Assembly: GCF_010730575.1 (NCBI RefSeq)
Contig: NZ_AP022614.1
Coordinates: 3,410,001-3,474,000, forward strand
Direction of reading: 5' to 3'
Length of the DNA: 64,000 bases
Origin: Mycobacterium parmense
Lineage (GTDB): Bacteria; Actinomycetota; Actinomycetes; Mycobacteriales; Mycobacteriaceae
The notes under the pieces were generated by a model. That model saw only the letters and a list, made by a program, of their open reading frames with translations. It was not told the origin of the DNA and searched no databases. A program made the position numbers and the translations under genes. Within the stretch, counting starts at the first letter, position 1, and the number at the start of each line of letters is the position of its first letter. Positions 36,707 to 46,338 of this stretch are shown piece after piece.

Positions 36707-37228
36707 ATGAAGATCGCGTTCCTCTTCCTGCCCGGCTACTTCGCGCTGCTGCTCGGCTTCATGGGGCACAGCACCGCAATCGGCTTGGCCGGAGCGGGTT
36801 TGGGCCTGCTGCTTGCGGCCCTGGTGTCGCGCAAGGCGGGCTGGGGCCCGCGGCCCGCCGGGATGAAAGCGATCGACGCCATGGACGGGGTGGCGTTCGA
36901 GGACTACGTCGCCGGGCGCCTGCGGCGGGCCGGCTGGCAGGTCGGCTTCACGCCGCCGGTGGGCGACTACGGCGTCGACCTGATCGCACAGAAGGACGGC
37001 CAGTCGGTGGCGATCCAGTGCAAGCGCCACGGCAAGACGGTCGGGATCGCCGCCGTCCAGCAGGTGGTCTCGGGCGCACGCCACCACGGCTGCACGAGGA
37101 GCATCGTCGTCAGCAATCAGGAATTCACCTCCGCGGCAAAGCAATTGGCCCACACCCACGGCTGCCAGTTGATCGGCCGACGGGCCCTGCAGGCGTGGGT
37201 GCCGCCGCCGTCGCGCCGGGCGGTCTAG
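36707..37228 (+). CDS. Membrane-anchored Mrr-like restriction endonuclease domain protein
   Basis: Protein of 173 aa. Two hydrophobic segments at residues 2-19 and 24-41 anchor it; residues 55-165 form a PD-(D/E)xK nuclease of Mrr/type IV kind: FEDYVAGRLRRAGW, then GDYGVDLIAQKDG with Asp91, and VAIQCKRHG with Gln104 and Lys106 (QxK variant). The active residues look intact. Related nucleases cut modified DNA, and some membrane-linked ones take part in defence or DNA uptake. No methylase or specificity subunit is adjacent. Confidence 0.8.
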   Translation: MKIAFLFLPGYFALLLGFMGHSTAIGLAGAGLGLLLAALVSRKAGWGPRPAGMKAIDAMDGVAFEDYVAGRLRRAGWQVGFTPPVGDYGVDLIAQKDGQSVAIQCKRHGKTVGIAAVQQVVSGARHHGCTRSIVVSNQEFTSAAKQLAHTHGCQLIGRRALQAWVPPPSRRAV

Positions 37229-37262
37229 CCTTGCACCATGCCAACCCGGGTTGGGGGATCAC

Positions 37263-37547
37263 GTGCCCGATGACGATCGCCCCAGGAACGACATCAGCCT
37301 CGTCGAGCTGGAGGCCCTGCTGTTCCCGGGCGGACGGTACTCGCTGAAGGACTACGGCAGACTGCGCGCGACCATCGTGGAGCTCTCCGAGCAGTACGGG
37401 CACGAGCGGATCATGGCCATGATCAAAGAGCTCAACTCGATCAAGCGGGTGCCGGCGAAGATCGCCGCCGAAGACGCCCAGGAAGCGTTCAGGCGGATGT
37501 TCAAAGCCCTCAGGGATCGGCGCGGCCGGGGCGAGCCGCCCGCCTAG
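37263..37547 (+). CDS. Conserved small hypothetical protein
   Basis: Protein of 94 aa, mostly helical and charged (DYGRLRATIVELSEQYGHER, AEDAQEAFRRMFKALRDRR). The GTG start was chosen because GGGGG lies six bases upstream; a TTG at 37251 in the same frame would sit before that site. No known domain is visible. It may share a transcript with the Mrr-like gene 34 bp upstream. Confidence 0.65.
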   Translation: MPDDDRPRNDISLVELEALLFPGGRYSLKDYGRLRATIVELSEQYGHERIMAMIKELNSIKRVPAKIAAEDAQEAFRRMFKALRDRRGRGEPPA

Positions 37548-37563
37548 GTGTACCCGGCGCGAT

Positions 37564-37577
37564 CGTGGCCGGCCACG
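37564..37577. terminator. GC-rich palindrome after the small hypothetical gene
   Basis: CGTGGCCGGCCACG is a perfect 14-base palindrome 17 bp after the stop of the small gene, in the 186-bp interval towards the convergent tRNA. It may act as an intrinsic (U-less) terminator, but there is no loop or T tract. Confidence 0.3.
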
Positions 37578-37733
37578 GGAGGTCGTCGGGCCCAAAGACC
37601 CACCCTCCCCGGCTCTTCCGGACAGCACCGGCGCGAGCGACGACGCGCGGTCGGTTTCGGTTCGGGCGGGCCGGGCGCACGGCGACAGTCCCCGGCCGCT
37701 GCGCGCGAGGGTCCCGAGAGGCGGTAAATCTGG

Positions 37734-37817
37734 TGGTGGCAGGTACAGGATTCGAACCTGTGAAGCTTTCGCGACGGATTTACAGTCCGCTCCCATTGGC
37801 CGCTCGGGCAACCTGCC
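37734..37817 (-). tRNA. tRNA-Tyr (GTA)
   Basis: Minus-strand class II tRNA. The acceptor arms GGCAGGT and ACCTGCC pair perfectly; the anticodon loop CTGTAAA gives GTA; the T arm is ACAGG-TTCGAAT-CCTGT; a long variable arm lies between. The 3' CCA is encoded (included in the span). No integrase or repeated 3' end is seen, so no sign of an integrated element here. Confidence 0.95.
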
Positions 37818-37886
37818 GCCTAGCAGGGTACAACGAGCGGGTAGACAAATCACAAACGGCCAGCACCGCAAGAAGGGACGGATCGA

Positions 37887-38378
37887 ATGGCGGACTCATC
37901 GTTCGACATCGTCAGCAAAGTGGACCGCCAGGAGGTCGACAACGCGCTCAACCAGGCGGCCAAGGAGCTCTCCACCCGCTTCGACTTCCGTGGCACCGAC
38001 ACCAAGATCGCCTGGAAGGGTGACGAAGTCATCGAGCTCACATCGTCGACGGAGGAGCGGGTCAAGGCCGCCGTCGACGTCTTCAAGGAGAAGCTGATCC
38101 GCCGCGACATCTCGATGAAGGCGTTCGACGCCGGCGAGCCGCAGCCGTCCGGCAAGACCTACAAAGTCACCGGGTCGCTCAAGCAGGGCATCAGCAGCGA
38201 GCACGCCAAGAAGATCACCAAGCTGATCCGTGACGACGGCCCCAAGACCGTCAAGACCCAGATCCAGGGCGACGAGATCCGCGTCACCAGTAAGAAGCGC
38301 GACGATCTGCAGGAGGTCATCGCGATGCTCAAGCAGGCCGACCTGGAGGTGGCGCTGCAGTTCGTCAACTATCGGTAG
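37887..38378 (+). CDS. YajQ-family nucleotide-binding protein
   Basis: Protein of 163 aa, the Rv0566c equivalent. It starts [20 protein letters not shown] and contains [26 protein letters not shown] and the end [10 protein letters not shown], all family hallmarks. YajQ proteins form two similar ferredoxin-like domains, bind RNA or nucleotides, and some bind cyclic di-GMP. It follows the tRNA-Tyr on the opposite strand. Confidence 0.93.
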   Translation: MADSSFDIVSKVDRQEVDNALNQAAKELSTRFDFRGTDTKIAWKGDEVIELTSSTEERVKAAVDVFKEKLIRRDISMKAFDAGEPQPSGKTYKVTGSLKQGISSEHAKKITKLIRDDGPKTVKTQIQGDEIRVTSKKRDDLQEVIAMLKQADLEVALQFVNYR

Positions 38379-38441
38379 CCGCCCGGCGCCCGGGCCGTGG
38401 CGTTACGCTCGACAGCCATCGGGATGAAAGCGAGGTTCACG

Positions 38442-39977
38442 ATGACCGTGACTCCCCGGGAGGCCGTCGACGGCGCTCTGCCCACCACGGACGACGACGG
38501 CGGCCGGTTCGACGTCGTCATCGTCGGCGCCGGCATCTCCGGCATCGACGCGGCCTACCGGATCACCGAGCGCAACCCCGGCCTCAGTTACGTCATCCTG
38601 GAACGGCGCGAACGCATCGGCGGCACGTGGGACCTGTTCCGCTACCCGGGCGTGCGCTCGGACAGCAGCATCTTCACGCTGTCGTTCCCATTCGAGCCGT
38701 GGACGCGGGAGGAGGGCGTCGCCGACGGCGTCCACATCCGCGAGTACCTGACCGCCACCGCGCACAAATACGGCATCGACCGCCACATCCGGTTCAACAG
38801 CCACGTCCGGTCGGCCGACTGGGATTCGGCCACCGACACCTGGACGGTCACCACCGAAGAAGACGGGGCACCTGAGGGCGCGCGCAAGCGCTACCGCGGC
38901 CGGTTCGTGTTCTTCGCCAGCGGCTACTACGACTACGACGCGGGCTACACCCCGGACTTCCCCGGCATCGGCGAGTTCCGGGGCACCGTCGTGCATCCGC
39001 AGCACTGGCCGGAAGACCTCGACTACGCCGGCAAGAAGGTCGTGGTGATCGGCAGCGGGGCCACCGCCGTCACGCTGCTCCCCTCGCTGTCGGACCGGGC
39101 CGCGAAGGTGACCATGCTGCAGCGCTCGCCGACCTACCTGATCTCTGCGTCCAAATACAGCAGGGTCGCCGCCGTCGCCCGTAAGCTGCTGCCCCGCAGG
39201 GCCGCTCATCTGGTCATCCGGATGTACAGCGCGCTCACCGAGGCGGCGTTCTTCCTGCTGTCGCGCAAGGCCCCGGCCCTGGTGCGGCGCCTCCTGCGGA
39301 GTATCGCGATCAGGAACCTGCCCGCCGGTTACGCCGTCGACGTGCATTTCAAACCGCGCTACAACCCCTGGGACCAGCGGATGTGTTTGATCCCCGACGC
39401 CGACCTCTACAACGCCATCCGCGCCGGGCGCGCCGAGGTGGTCACCGACCACATCGACCATTTCGACGCGAGCGGTATCGCGCTCGAATCCGGCGGGCAC
39501 CTCGACGCCGACATCGTCGTCACCGCCACCGGCCTGCAACTGCAGGCGCTCGGCGGAACAGAGATCAGCCTCGACGGCGAGCGGATCGATCCCACCGAGC
39601 GCTTCGTCTACAAGGCGCACATGCTCGAAGACGTGCCCAACCTGTTCTGGTGCGTGGGCTACACCAACGCGTCGTGGACGCTGCGGGCCGACATCACCGC
39701 ACGAGCGACGGCAAAGCTCATGGCGCACATGGCTTCTCATGGTTACACCCACGCCAGCCCGCACCGCGGCAACCAGCCCATACCCGAGAAACCGGCGTGG
39801 GACATCAACGCCGGCTACGTGCTGCGGTCGCTGCACGCGCTGCCGAAATCCGGCACCAAACGGCCGTGGAACGTGCGGCAGAACTATTTCGCCGACGCCA
39901 TCGACTACCGGTTCGACCGTATCGAGGAGGCGATGGTGTTCGGACGCGTCGCCGAACGGGCGGCGCTGGCGGGGTAG
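38442..39977 (+). CDS. Baeyer-Villiger-type flavin monooxygenase (Rv0565c-like)
   Basis: FAD/NADPH monooxygenase of 511 aa. First Rossmann motif VVIVGAGISGIDAA, the BVMO fingerprint FRGTVVHPQHWP, second Rossmann motif VVVIGSGATAVTLLP. It is related to EthA and is, from memory, Rv0565c. Such enzymes insert oxygen beside ketones and can activate thioamide prodrugs. The ATG giving MTVTPREAV was chosen for GAGG seven bases upstream; ATG at 38424 is an alternative. Confidence 0.9.
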   Translation: MTVTPREAVDGALPTTDDDGGRFDVVIVGAGISGIDAAYRITERNPGLSYVILERRERIGGTWDLFRYPGVRSDSSIFTLSFPFEPWTREEGVADGVHIREYLTATAHKYGIDRHIRFNSHVRSADWDSATDTWTVTTEEDGAPEGARKRYRGRFVFFASGYYDYDAGYTPDFPGIGEFRGTVVHPQHWPEDLDYAGKKVVVIGSGATAVTLLPSLSDRAAKVTMLQRSPTYLISASKYSRVAAVARKLLPRRAAHLVIRMYSALTEAAFFLLSRKAPALVRRLLRSIAIRNLPAGYAVDVHFKPRYNPWDQRMCLIPDADLYNAIRAGRAEVVTDHIDHFDASGIALESGGHLDADIVVTATGLQLQALGGTEISLDGERIDPTERFVYKAHMLEDVPNLFWCVGYTNASWTLRADITARATAKLMAHMASHGYTHASPHRGNQPIPEKPAWDINAGYVLRSLHALPKSGTKRPWNVRQNYFADAIDYRFDRIEEAMVFGRVAERAALAG

Positions 39978-39980
39978 CGG

Positions 39981-41456
39981 TCAGCGAGTCGGGTTGGCGC
40001 CCAACGCCGATCCGTCGTCCGCTATCCGCTTCCCGCAGCTGGGGCAGTACTTCTCGTCTGGGTGATGCGCCGCCCCGCAATCCGAACAGAAATGCGGTTC
40101 GAGGTCCGGGGCAACGCCGATGAGCCCGGCGGCGCCGAGCTTGAGCCCCGCCCGCGTCCGGACCGGTTTCCCGGTGCCGGCCGGCCCACCGGAAACCAGC
40201 TGCAGGGCAGGGTTTTTCGCCGGCCGGTACGGCCGCCACCGGGTGCGAACCGCCGCGAGCGTCAGCCCCGCGCCGGCCGCGAGCACCAGCGCGACGCCCC
40301 CGACGGTGTACCACGCCAGGTTCGCGCCGCGAAGCGCCGACTGGTCACCGTACTGCTGGCGCAGGTTCGCCGCGCTGGTCTTGAGGTCGGCCAGGCCCGG
40401 GTAGTCCGGTGACAACGCCAACGCCTGGTCGAAGTCGTTGATGGCTTGGGTGTAGCGGCCGGCGTAGTACTGGCCGAGCCCTTCGCGGTAGACGACGTCG
40501 GCGGGCCCGAGCCTGGGCCTGACGCCCTTGCCCGCCATCACCGCCGCGAGGGTGTCCGCCGGTGCGATGAAGTTGAACGCCTGCGGCTCGCCGACCGGGC
40601 CGAAGCTGTTGACGCCGATCACCTTGCCGTCGAGTTCGACGGTGGGGCCGCCGCTCATGCCTTCGGAGGCCGCGGCGTCGACCTCGTAGACGGGGTTGGA
40701 TCCCATGACCGACTTCTTGCTGACCGCGCCGGACTTGTTGGTGGGGTCCAGCGACGGCCCGGTGATGTTCTGCGTGCTCTCGGGGAAGCCCACCGCGAGG
40801 ATCGCCGTGCCGATGCTGACGTCGGCGTCGGTGGCCAACTCCGACGACGGAAGGTTGCGCCCGTCCACCTTGAGAAGCGCGACGTCGCCTTTGCCCAGGG
40901 GACGGAAATCCGCGACGCTGGCGGGGAGCTTCCCGGCGACCGTGCGGCCCGTCCCGTACATCACGGTGAGGCCGACCTCGGGTCCGCGCTCGGCGGTCTC
41001 GCCCTCCACCCGCGCGTTCTTGACAAGCCAGTCCAGCGCCGCCGCGGGATCCCGCGACTCGGGCGCACCCGGGAACTGTGCGATGTACTCGCCGGCGGCG
41101 CGTTTGAGGATCAGCAGCTTCGCGCTCTGCGGGTCGACGCAATGACCGGCCGTCGCCACCCAGCCGTCGGGGTTGACGGCGAAAGCGGTGCAACCCCACG
41201 TCGCGAGGAACGGCATGCTCGAACCCGGCCCGAACTGCGAGAGCACCTGCCCGTCGGGCAGCCGCACGGTGCCGTATCCCTGGCCGGCCAGATACATGAC
41301 GGCCGGGCGGATCAGGGCGGCCGCCTTCTCCGCGGGGTTGGCCCGCGGGCGGCCGTCGTCGGCCGCGGCGACGCCCGGTGTGCCCACCGACATCGCCAGG
41401 ACGGCCGACGACACCAGCCCGATCGCCCGGCCGCAACGAGCGCGTCTTGGCATCAT
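39981..41456 (-). CDS. Membrane serine protease with TPR and cytoplasmic zinc ribbon
   Basis: Modular protein of 491 aa. Signal peptide 1-31; trypsin-like domain about 50-310 with His105 (TAGHC), Asp191 (GDVALL) and Ser268 (SEGMSGGP), so the triad is intact; a TPR-like repeat at about 319-352 (YYAGRYTQAINDFDQALALS); a membrane helix 381-403; and a cytoplasmic tail ending in a C4 zinc ribbon (Cys457, Cys460, Cys471, Cys474). The topology puts the protease outside and the zinc ribbon inside. It is divergent from gpsA. Confidence 0.87.
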   Translation of the reverse strand: MMPRRARCGRAIGLVSSAVLAMSVGTPGVAAADDGRPRANPAEKAAALIRPAVMYLAGQGYGTVRLPDGQVLSQFGPGSSMPFLATWGCTAFAVNPDGWVATAGHCVDPQSAKLLILKRAAGEYIAQFPGAPESRDPAAALDWLVKNARVEGETAERGPEVGLTVMYGTGRTVAGKLPASVADFRPLGKGDVALLKVDGRNLPSSELATDADVSIGTAILAVGFPESTQNITGPSLDPTNKSGAVSKKSVMGSNPVYEVDAAASEGMSGGPTVELDGKVIGVNSFGPVGEPQAFNFIAPADTLAAVMAGKGVRPRLGPADVVYREGLGQYYAGRYTQAINDFDQALALSPDYPGLADLKTSAANLRQQYGDQSALRGANLAWYTVGGVALVLAAGAGLTLAAVRTRWRPYRPAKNPALQLVSGGPAGTGKPVRTRAGLKLGAAGLIGVAPDLEPHFCSDCGAAHHPDEKYCPSCGKRIADDGSALGANPTR

Positions 41457-41594
41457 TCCTCCTTCAGACGAACCCCTTCGACTCTTCGCGGCGGCGCGTG
41501 GCCGGGGGTAGGGGCCGAAGTCCCCTGCCGGGAGGCCATTGGGGAGTTCGTGAACTGCTTCTAAATCGCTGGTGTCGGCAATACGCTGATCGCC

Positions 41595-42620
41595 ATGGCA
41601 GTCGACACGCGCGAACCCAGAGTCGTTGTCCTCGGTGGCGGTTCCTGGGGAACCACCGTGGCGTCCATCTGCGCGCGCCGCGGTCCCACGCTGCAGTGGG
41701 TGCGCTCGCAGGAAACGGCGCTAGACATCAACACCCGGCACCGCAACAGCCGCTATCTCGGCAACGACGTCGTCCTCAGTGACACGCTGCGCGCCACCAC
41801 CGATTTCGCCGAGGCGGCGAACTGCGCCGACGTCGTCGTCATGGGCGTTCCCTCGCACGGCTTTCGCGGGGTGCTGACCGAGCTGGCCAGGCAGCTGCGG
41901 CCGTGGGTGCCGGTGGTGTCGCTGGTCAAGGGGCTCGAGCAGGGCACCAACATGCGGATGTCGCAGATCATCGAGGAGCTGCTGCCCGGACACCCGGCGG
42001 GCATCCTGGCTGGCCCGAACATCGCCCGCGAGGTGGCCGAGGGCTATGCGGCCGCCGCGGTGCTCGCGATGCCCGACCAGCATCTGGCGACGCGGCTGTC
42101 GGCGTTCTTCCGGACCCGGCGCTTCCGCGTGTACACCACCGACGACGTCGTCGGCGTCGAAATGGCGGGCGCGCTGAAGAACGTGTTCGCCATCGCCGTC
42201 GGCATGGGCTATTCGCTGGGCATCGGCGAGAACACCCGGGCGTTGGTGATCGCGCGGGCGTTGCGCGAGATGACCAAGCTGGGCGTGGCGATGGGCGGCA
42301 GCCCGGAGACCTTCCCCGGACTGGCCGGGTTGGGCGACCTCATCGTCACCTGCACCAGCCAGCGCAGCCGCAACCGCCATGTCGGTGAGCAACTCGGCGC
42401 CGGCAAGCCGATCGACGAGATCATCGCGTCGATGAACCAGGTGGCCGAGGGCGTCAAGGCCGCGAGCGTGATCATGGAGTTCGCCGACGAATTCGGCCTG
42501 AACATGCCGATCGCCCGCGAGGTCGACGCCGTGATCAACCACGGCGCGACCGTCGAGGACGCCTATCGCGGCTTGGCCGCCGAGGTTCCGGGGCACGAGG
42601 TGCACGGCGCGGGCTTCTGA
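41595..42620 (+). CDS. gpsA: NAD(P)-dependent glycerol-3-phosphate dehydrogenase
   Basis: Enzyme of 341 aa that reduces dihydroxyacetone phosphate to sn-glycerol-3-phosphate for phospholipid synthesis; the Rv0564c (gpdA1) equivalent. Nucleotide motif VVLGGGSWGTTVAS, VSLVKGLEQGT, AGPNIAREVAEG, catalytic Lys in VEMAGALKNVFAIA, and GLGDLIVTC are all present. Complete and in the expected place beside htpX and the protease. Confidence 0.95.
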   Translation: MAVDTREPRVVVLGGGSWGTTVASICARRGPTLQWVRSQETALDINTRHRNSRYLGNDVVLSDTLRATTDFAEAANCADVVVMGVPSHGFRGVLTELARQLRPWVPVVSLVKGLEQGTNMRMSQIIEELLPGHPAGILAGPNIAREVAEGYAAAAVLAMPDQHLATRLSAFFRTRRFRVYTTDDVVGVEMAGALKNVFAIAVGMGYSLGIGENTRALVIARALREMTKLGVAMGGSPETFPGLAGLGDLIVTCTSQRSRNRHVGEQLGAGKPIDEIIASMNQVAEGVKAASVIMEFADEFGLNMPIAREVDAVINHGATVEDAYRGLAAEVPGHEVHGAGF

Positions 42621-42682
42621 GCCGTTTCCGCAAAGTCACTGCCGCGGAACATTTGCATTCGGTATGGGCCGGGCCCGTCCGC

Positions 42683-42712
42683 TTGACCCGCGCTTGACCG
42701 CCGAAATACCGT
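42683..42712 (+). promoter_or_regulatory. Possible promoter before the SulP gene
   Basis: TTGACC followed after 18 bases by TACCGT, about 150 bp upstream of the SulP start. The -35 is good and the -10 weak. A second TTGACC lies 11 bases later. The rest of this 242-bp interval shows only a widely spaced GTGCGGTA/TACCGCAC pair. Confidence 0.25.
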
Positions 42713-42862
42713 CGAGTGCGGTAGCCAGGCGTTCCCGCCCCCGACGCTGCGGGTCGGCGCATACGTAATCGCTTGTGCGCCAGCGTGCTACGACGAGGTG
42801 AGCAAGCGTACCCGGGGCGGATACCGCACATCCCCCGCTATGACTGACGAGGGAATCGACCG

Positions 42863-44368
42863 ATGCACAACACCTTTCGAGCAGACCGCTTGCGGTCGGT
42901 GATCCGGCACGATCTGCCGGCCTCGCTGGTCGTCTTCCTGGTCGCGCTGCCGTTGTCACTGGGCATCGCGATCGCGTCCAACGCCCCCGTGCTCGCCGGC
43001 CTGATCGCCGCCGGAGTGGGCGGCATCGTCGTGGGGGCCATCGGCGGCTCACCGCTACAGGTCAGCGGCCCGGCGGCCGGGCTGACGGTGGTGGTCGCCG
43101 GCCTGGTATCCGACTTCGGTTGGGAAATAACGTGTTTCATCACCGTCGTCGCGGGATTCCTGCAGGTGATGCTGGGACTGAGCCGGGTGGCACGGGCCGC
43201 CCTGGCGATCTCGCCCGTCGTGGTGCACGCCATGCTGGCCGGCATCGGCATCACGATCGCCCTGCAACAAGCCCACGTGCTGCTGGGCGGGAAGTCCAAG
43301 AGCACGGCCTGGCACAACCTGACCGGCCTGCCCGGCCAGATCATCGGCGCGCACCGACCGGGAGTTGTCCTGGGGGCTCTGGTGATCGTCATCCTGATCG
43401 CCTGGCGACGGGTTCCGCCCAAGCTGCGGCGCGTCCCCGGCGCCCTGGTCGCCATCGTCGTCGTGACGGTCATCTCGGTCGCCTTCCCCTTCCACGTCAG
43501 GCGCATCGACCTCGACGGCTCGCCGCTGGACGCCCTGCAGCTTCCCGGCGTCCCGCACGGCAACTGGGGCGCGATCGGCCTCGGGGTCATCACGGTCGCG
43601 CTGATCGCCAGCGTCGAGAGCCTGCTGTCGGCGGTCTCGGTCGACAGGATGCATACCGGGCCGCGCACGGACTTCAACCTCGAGCTGATCGGGCAGGGCA
43701 CCGCGAACCTGGTGTCGGGGATGATCGGCGGGCTGCCCGTGACCGGCGTGATCGTGCGCAGCTCAACCAATGTCAACGCCGGCGCGAGGTCGCGCGCATC
43801 GGCGTTCATGCACGGCGTCTGGGTCCTGCTGTTCACCATCCCGTTCGCGGGACTCATCGACCAGATACCGACCGCCGCATTGGCCGGACTGCTCATCGTC
43901 ATCGGCGTCCAGCTGCTCAAGCCCGCGCACATCGAAACCGCCATGAAGCAAGGGGATCTCACCGTTTACGTGGTGACCGCGGCGTGTGTCGTCTTCCTCA
44001 ACCTGCTGCACGGCGTCCTCATCGGCCTCGCGCTGGCGATCACGTTGACCGGGTGGCGGGTGATCCGGGCCAGGGTGGAGGCGGCGGGCACCGATGACAC
44101 CTGGCGGGTGGCGATCCACGGGGCCGCCGCCACCTTTCTCACCCTGCCGCGGTTGACGCGGGTACTCGCGTCGATTCCGCCGGGAACCTCTGTCACGGTG
44201 ACCATCTCGGTCAACTACCTCGATCATGCGGCACACCAGGCGATTTCGGACTGGCAGCGGCAGCACTGCGCCAACGGGGGCACGGTCCGGATCGAAGGCG
44301 GTGCCCAGACGGGCCAGTTCGCCCGCCGCGTTTGGCTCGATCCGGCGCAGCCGGAGGCCGCGGCCTAG
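42863..44368 (+). CDS. SulP/SLC26-family anion transporter
   Basis: Polytopic transporter of 501 aa. It starts [20 protein letters not shown], with [20 protein letters not shown] and [15 protein letters not shown] in the TM3/TM10-type region, and [12 protein letters not shown]. The C-terminal 90 residues (about 400-490) look like a short STAS-like domain. No carbonic anhydrase is fused, unlike Rv3273. Substrates of the family are bicarbonate, sulfate or dicarboxylates; bicarbonate is a guess. Confidence 0.88.
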   Translation: MHNTFRADRLRSVIRHDLPASLVVFLVALPLSLGIAIASNAPVLAGLIAAGVGGIVVGAIGGSPLQVSGPAAGLTVVVAGLVSDFGWEITCFITVVAGFLQVMLGLSRVARAALAISPVVVHAMLAGIGITIALQQAHVLLGGKSKSTAWHNLTGLPGQIIGAHRPGVVLGALVIVILIAWRRVPPKLRRVPGALVAIVVVTVISVAFPFHVRRIDLDGSPLDALQLPGVPHGNWGAIGLGVITVALIASVESLLSAVSVDRMHTGPRTDFNLELIGQGTANLVSGMIGGLPVTGVIVRSSTNVNAGARSRASAFMHGVWVLLFTIPFAGLIDQIPTAALAGLLIVIGVQLLKPAHIETAMKQGDLTVYVVTAACVVFLNLLHGVLIGLALAITLTGWRVIRARVEAAGTDDTWRVAIHGAAATFLTLPRLTRVLASIPPGTSVTVTISVNYLDHAAHQAISDWQRQHCANGGTVRIEGGAQTGQFARRVWLDPAQPEAAA

Positions 44369-45234
44369 CTGGGTCCGCGCGCCATCGACTCCAGCCGGCG
44401 GATGCGGTCTTCGATCGGCGGGTGCGTGGAGAACAGCGCGCCCATCCGCTCGCCCGCGCGAAACGGGTTGGCGATCATCAGGTGCGCCTGGCTGGCCAGC
44501 TGCGGCTGCGGCGGCAGCGGGGCCAGCTGGACCCCGCCGGAGATCTTGCGCAGGGCCGACGCCAAAGCCAGCGGGTCGCCGGTCAGCACCGCGCCGGACT
44601 CATCGGCCTGGTACTCGCGCGAGCGCGACACGGCCAGCTTCACCACCGTCGCCGCGATCGGACCCAGCAGCGAAACCAGGAGCAGCGCAAAGGGATTCTC
44701 ACCGTCGCGGTCACCGCCGCCGAACATGCCGGCGAACATGGCCATGTTGGCCAGCGCGGTGATCACCGAGGCCATGGCGCCGGCGATGCACGAGATCAGG
44801 ATGTCGCGGTTGTACACGTGGGACAGCTCGTGGCCCAGCACCGCGCGCAGCTCCCGCTCGTCGAGAAGCCCGAGGATGCCCGTCGTGCAACACACGGCGG
44901 CGTTGCGCGGGTTGCGGCCTGTGGCGAACGCGTTGGGCGCGTTGGTGTCGCTGATGTAGAGCCGCGGCATCGGCTGGCGCGCCGAGTTGGCCAGCTCGCG
45001 CACGATCCGGTACATCGCCGGCGCCTGCACCTCGGAGACCGGTTGTGCGTGCATCGCCCGCAGCGCCAGCTTGTCGCTGTTGAAGTACACGTAGATGTTC
45101 ATGCCGACGGCGAACAACACCGCCAGGAACATGGCGGTCCTGCCGAACAGCGCGCCGACGAACACGATCAACGCGGACATGCCGACCAACAGGGCGAAGG
45201 TCTTGAACCTGTTGGCTTGCGGATGCCAGGTCAT
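44365..45234 (-). CDS. htpX: HtpX membrane zinc metalloprotease
   Basis: Stress-type M48 peptidase of 289 aa, Rv0563 equivalent. Two N-terminal membrane helices (11-30, 33-50), zinc motif HELSH at 135-139 ([14 protein letters not shown]), and the third ligand Glu in [11 protein letters not shown]. It removes damaged membrane proteins. It overlaps the SulP stop by a few bases tail to tail and lies downstream of grcC1 on the same strand. Confidence 0.94.
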   Translation of the reverse strand: MTWHPQANRFKTFALLVGMSALIVFVGALFGRTAMFLAVLFAVGMNIYVYFNSDKLALRAMHAQPVSEVQAPAMYRIVRELANSARQPMPRLYISDTNAPNAFATGRNPRNAAVCCTTGILGLLDERELRAVLGHELSHVYNRDILISCIAGAMASVITALANMAMFAGMFGGGDRDGENPFALLLVSLLGPIAATVVKLAVSRSREYQADESGAVLTGDPLALASALRKISGGVQLAPLPPQPQLASQAHLMIANPFRAGERMGALFSTHPPIEDRIRRLESMARGPS

Positions 45235-45308
45235 CAGTGCCCTCCTACGAGAATTTGCCGACTTCAGCCAATTGAACGCCCGAGTGGACTTCCGGGTTCC
45301 GCGGGCCG

Positions 45309-46316
45309 CTAACCGTGCCTGCTGATCGTGTAGTCGACCAGGGTCTGCAGCGCCCGCCGGCCGGGGACGTCGGGCATGGTGGCCAGTTCCCGGTGCGCCT
45401 GCTGCGCGTAGTCCGCCAGGAAGCGCTTGGCCTTGCCCATGCCCGGCGATGCCCGCAGCAGCGCCAGGGCCTCGGTCACCAGCTCTTCGTCCGCGATGGG
45501 ACCGGTCAGCAGCTCGCGCAGGCGTGCCGCCTCCGGCCCGGGCTCCCTGAGCGCGTAGACCATGGGCAGTGTGTGCACCCCTTCGCGCACGTCGGTGCCG
45601 GGCAGCTTGCCGGACTCACCGGCGTCGCTGTCGATGTCGATGATGTCGTCGGCGATCTGGAACGCGGTGCCCACGATGCCCCCGACGCGGCTCAGCCGCT
45701 CGACCTGATCGGTGTCGGCGCCCGAGAACATCCCGCCGAACCGGCCGGCCGCGGCGATCAGGCAGGCCGTCTTCTCGTAGACCACCTTGAGGTAGTGCTC
45801 CACCGGATCGGCCCCGTTGCCCAGGCCCCGCGTCTCGCGCATCTGACCGGTCACCAGCTGGGCGAACGTCTCGGCGATCAGCCCCACCGCCTCCGGCCCC
45901 AGCCGCGACACCAGCCGCGAGGCCGTCGCGAACAGGTAGTCGCCGGCCAGGATCGCGACGTTGTTGCCCCAGCGCACGTTGGCCGTGGGCGCGCCGCGGC
46001 GGACCTCCGCCTCGTCCATCACGTCGTCGTGATAGAGCGTGGCCAGATGGACCAGTTCGATGACGGCGCCGGCGATGGTCACCTCGCCGGCGTCGGGATT
46101 GGGTCCGATCTGCGCCGACAGCACCGTGAACAACGGCCGGAACCGCTTGCCGCCGGCCTTGAACAGGTGCATCAGCGAGTCGGTCATCACCGCGTCCGCG
46201 CTGCCCAGCTCGGCCTCCATGAGCTGCTCGACCCGGGCGACGCCGTCCCGCACGATCGCCGCGAATGCGGCATCGCCGAAGTCGACGCCCGCCACCACCG
46301 TCGCCGGAGTGCTCAC
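45309..46316 (-). CDS. grcC1: Polyprenyl diphosphate synthase
   Basis: Trans-prenyltransferase of 335 aa, Rv0562 equivalent, probably making the long prenyl tail of menaquinone. First Asp-rich motif [10 protein letters not shown] (Asp97, 98, 101), second [19 protein letters not shown] binds diphosphate. The GTG start gives the length and N-terminus ([13 protein letters not shown]) known for Rv0562; an ATG at 46328 would add four residues. It is divergent from menJ with 22 bases between the two start codons, and both may be leaderless. Confidence 0.94.
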   Translation of the reverse strand: MSTPATVVAGVDFGDAAFAAIVRDGVARVEQLMEAELGSADAVMTDSLMHLFKAGGKRFRPLFTVLSAQIGPNPDAGEVTIAGAVIELVHLATLYHDDVMDEAEVRRGAPTANVRWGNNVAILAGDYLFATASRLVSRLGPEAVGLIAETFAQLVTGQMRETRGLGNGADPVEHYLKVVYEKTACLIAAAGRFGGMFSGADTDQVERLSRVGGIVGTAFQIADDIIDIDSDAGESGKLPGTDVREGVHTLPMVYALREPGPEAARLRELLTGPIADEELVTEALALLRASPGMGKAKRFLADYAQQAHRELATMPDVPGRRALQTLVDYTISRHG

Positions 46317-46323
46317 CCGACCA

Positions 46324-46331
46324 AACATACT
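46324..46331. promoter_or_regulatory. Overlapping divergent -10 boxes of grcC1 and menJ
   Basis: CATACT on the plus strand (46326-46331) ends seven bases before the menJ ATG. TATGTT on the minus strand (46329-46324) ends seven bases before the grcC1 GTG. Both are four-of-six matches to the -10 consensus and share four base pairs. Neither gene has a Shine-Dalgarno. The reading is two back-to-back leaderless promoters that cannot be open at once. Confidence 0.4.
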
Positions 46332-46338
46332 GGTGTAC

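Noticed and set aside
37734..37817. tRNA-Tyr as an integration site
   Set aside because: No integrase, no repeat of the tRNA 3' end and no composition change next to it in the window.
42716..42829. GTGCGGTA and TACCGCAC, eight-base inverted repeat
   Set aside because: The arms are about 100 bp apart, too far for a hairpin terminator or a simple operator; likely chance in GC-rich DNA.
46316..46328. ATG at 46328 as the grcC1 start
   Set aside because: It would add four residues not in the M. tuberculosis protein as I recall it and would lie inside the presumed -10 box; GTG at 46316 is preferred, though not proved.
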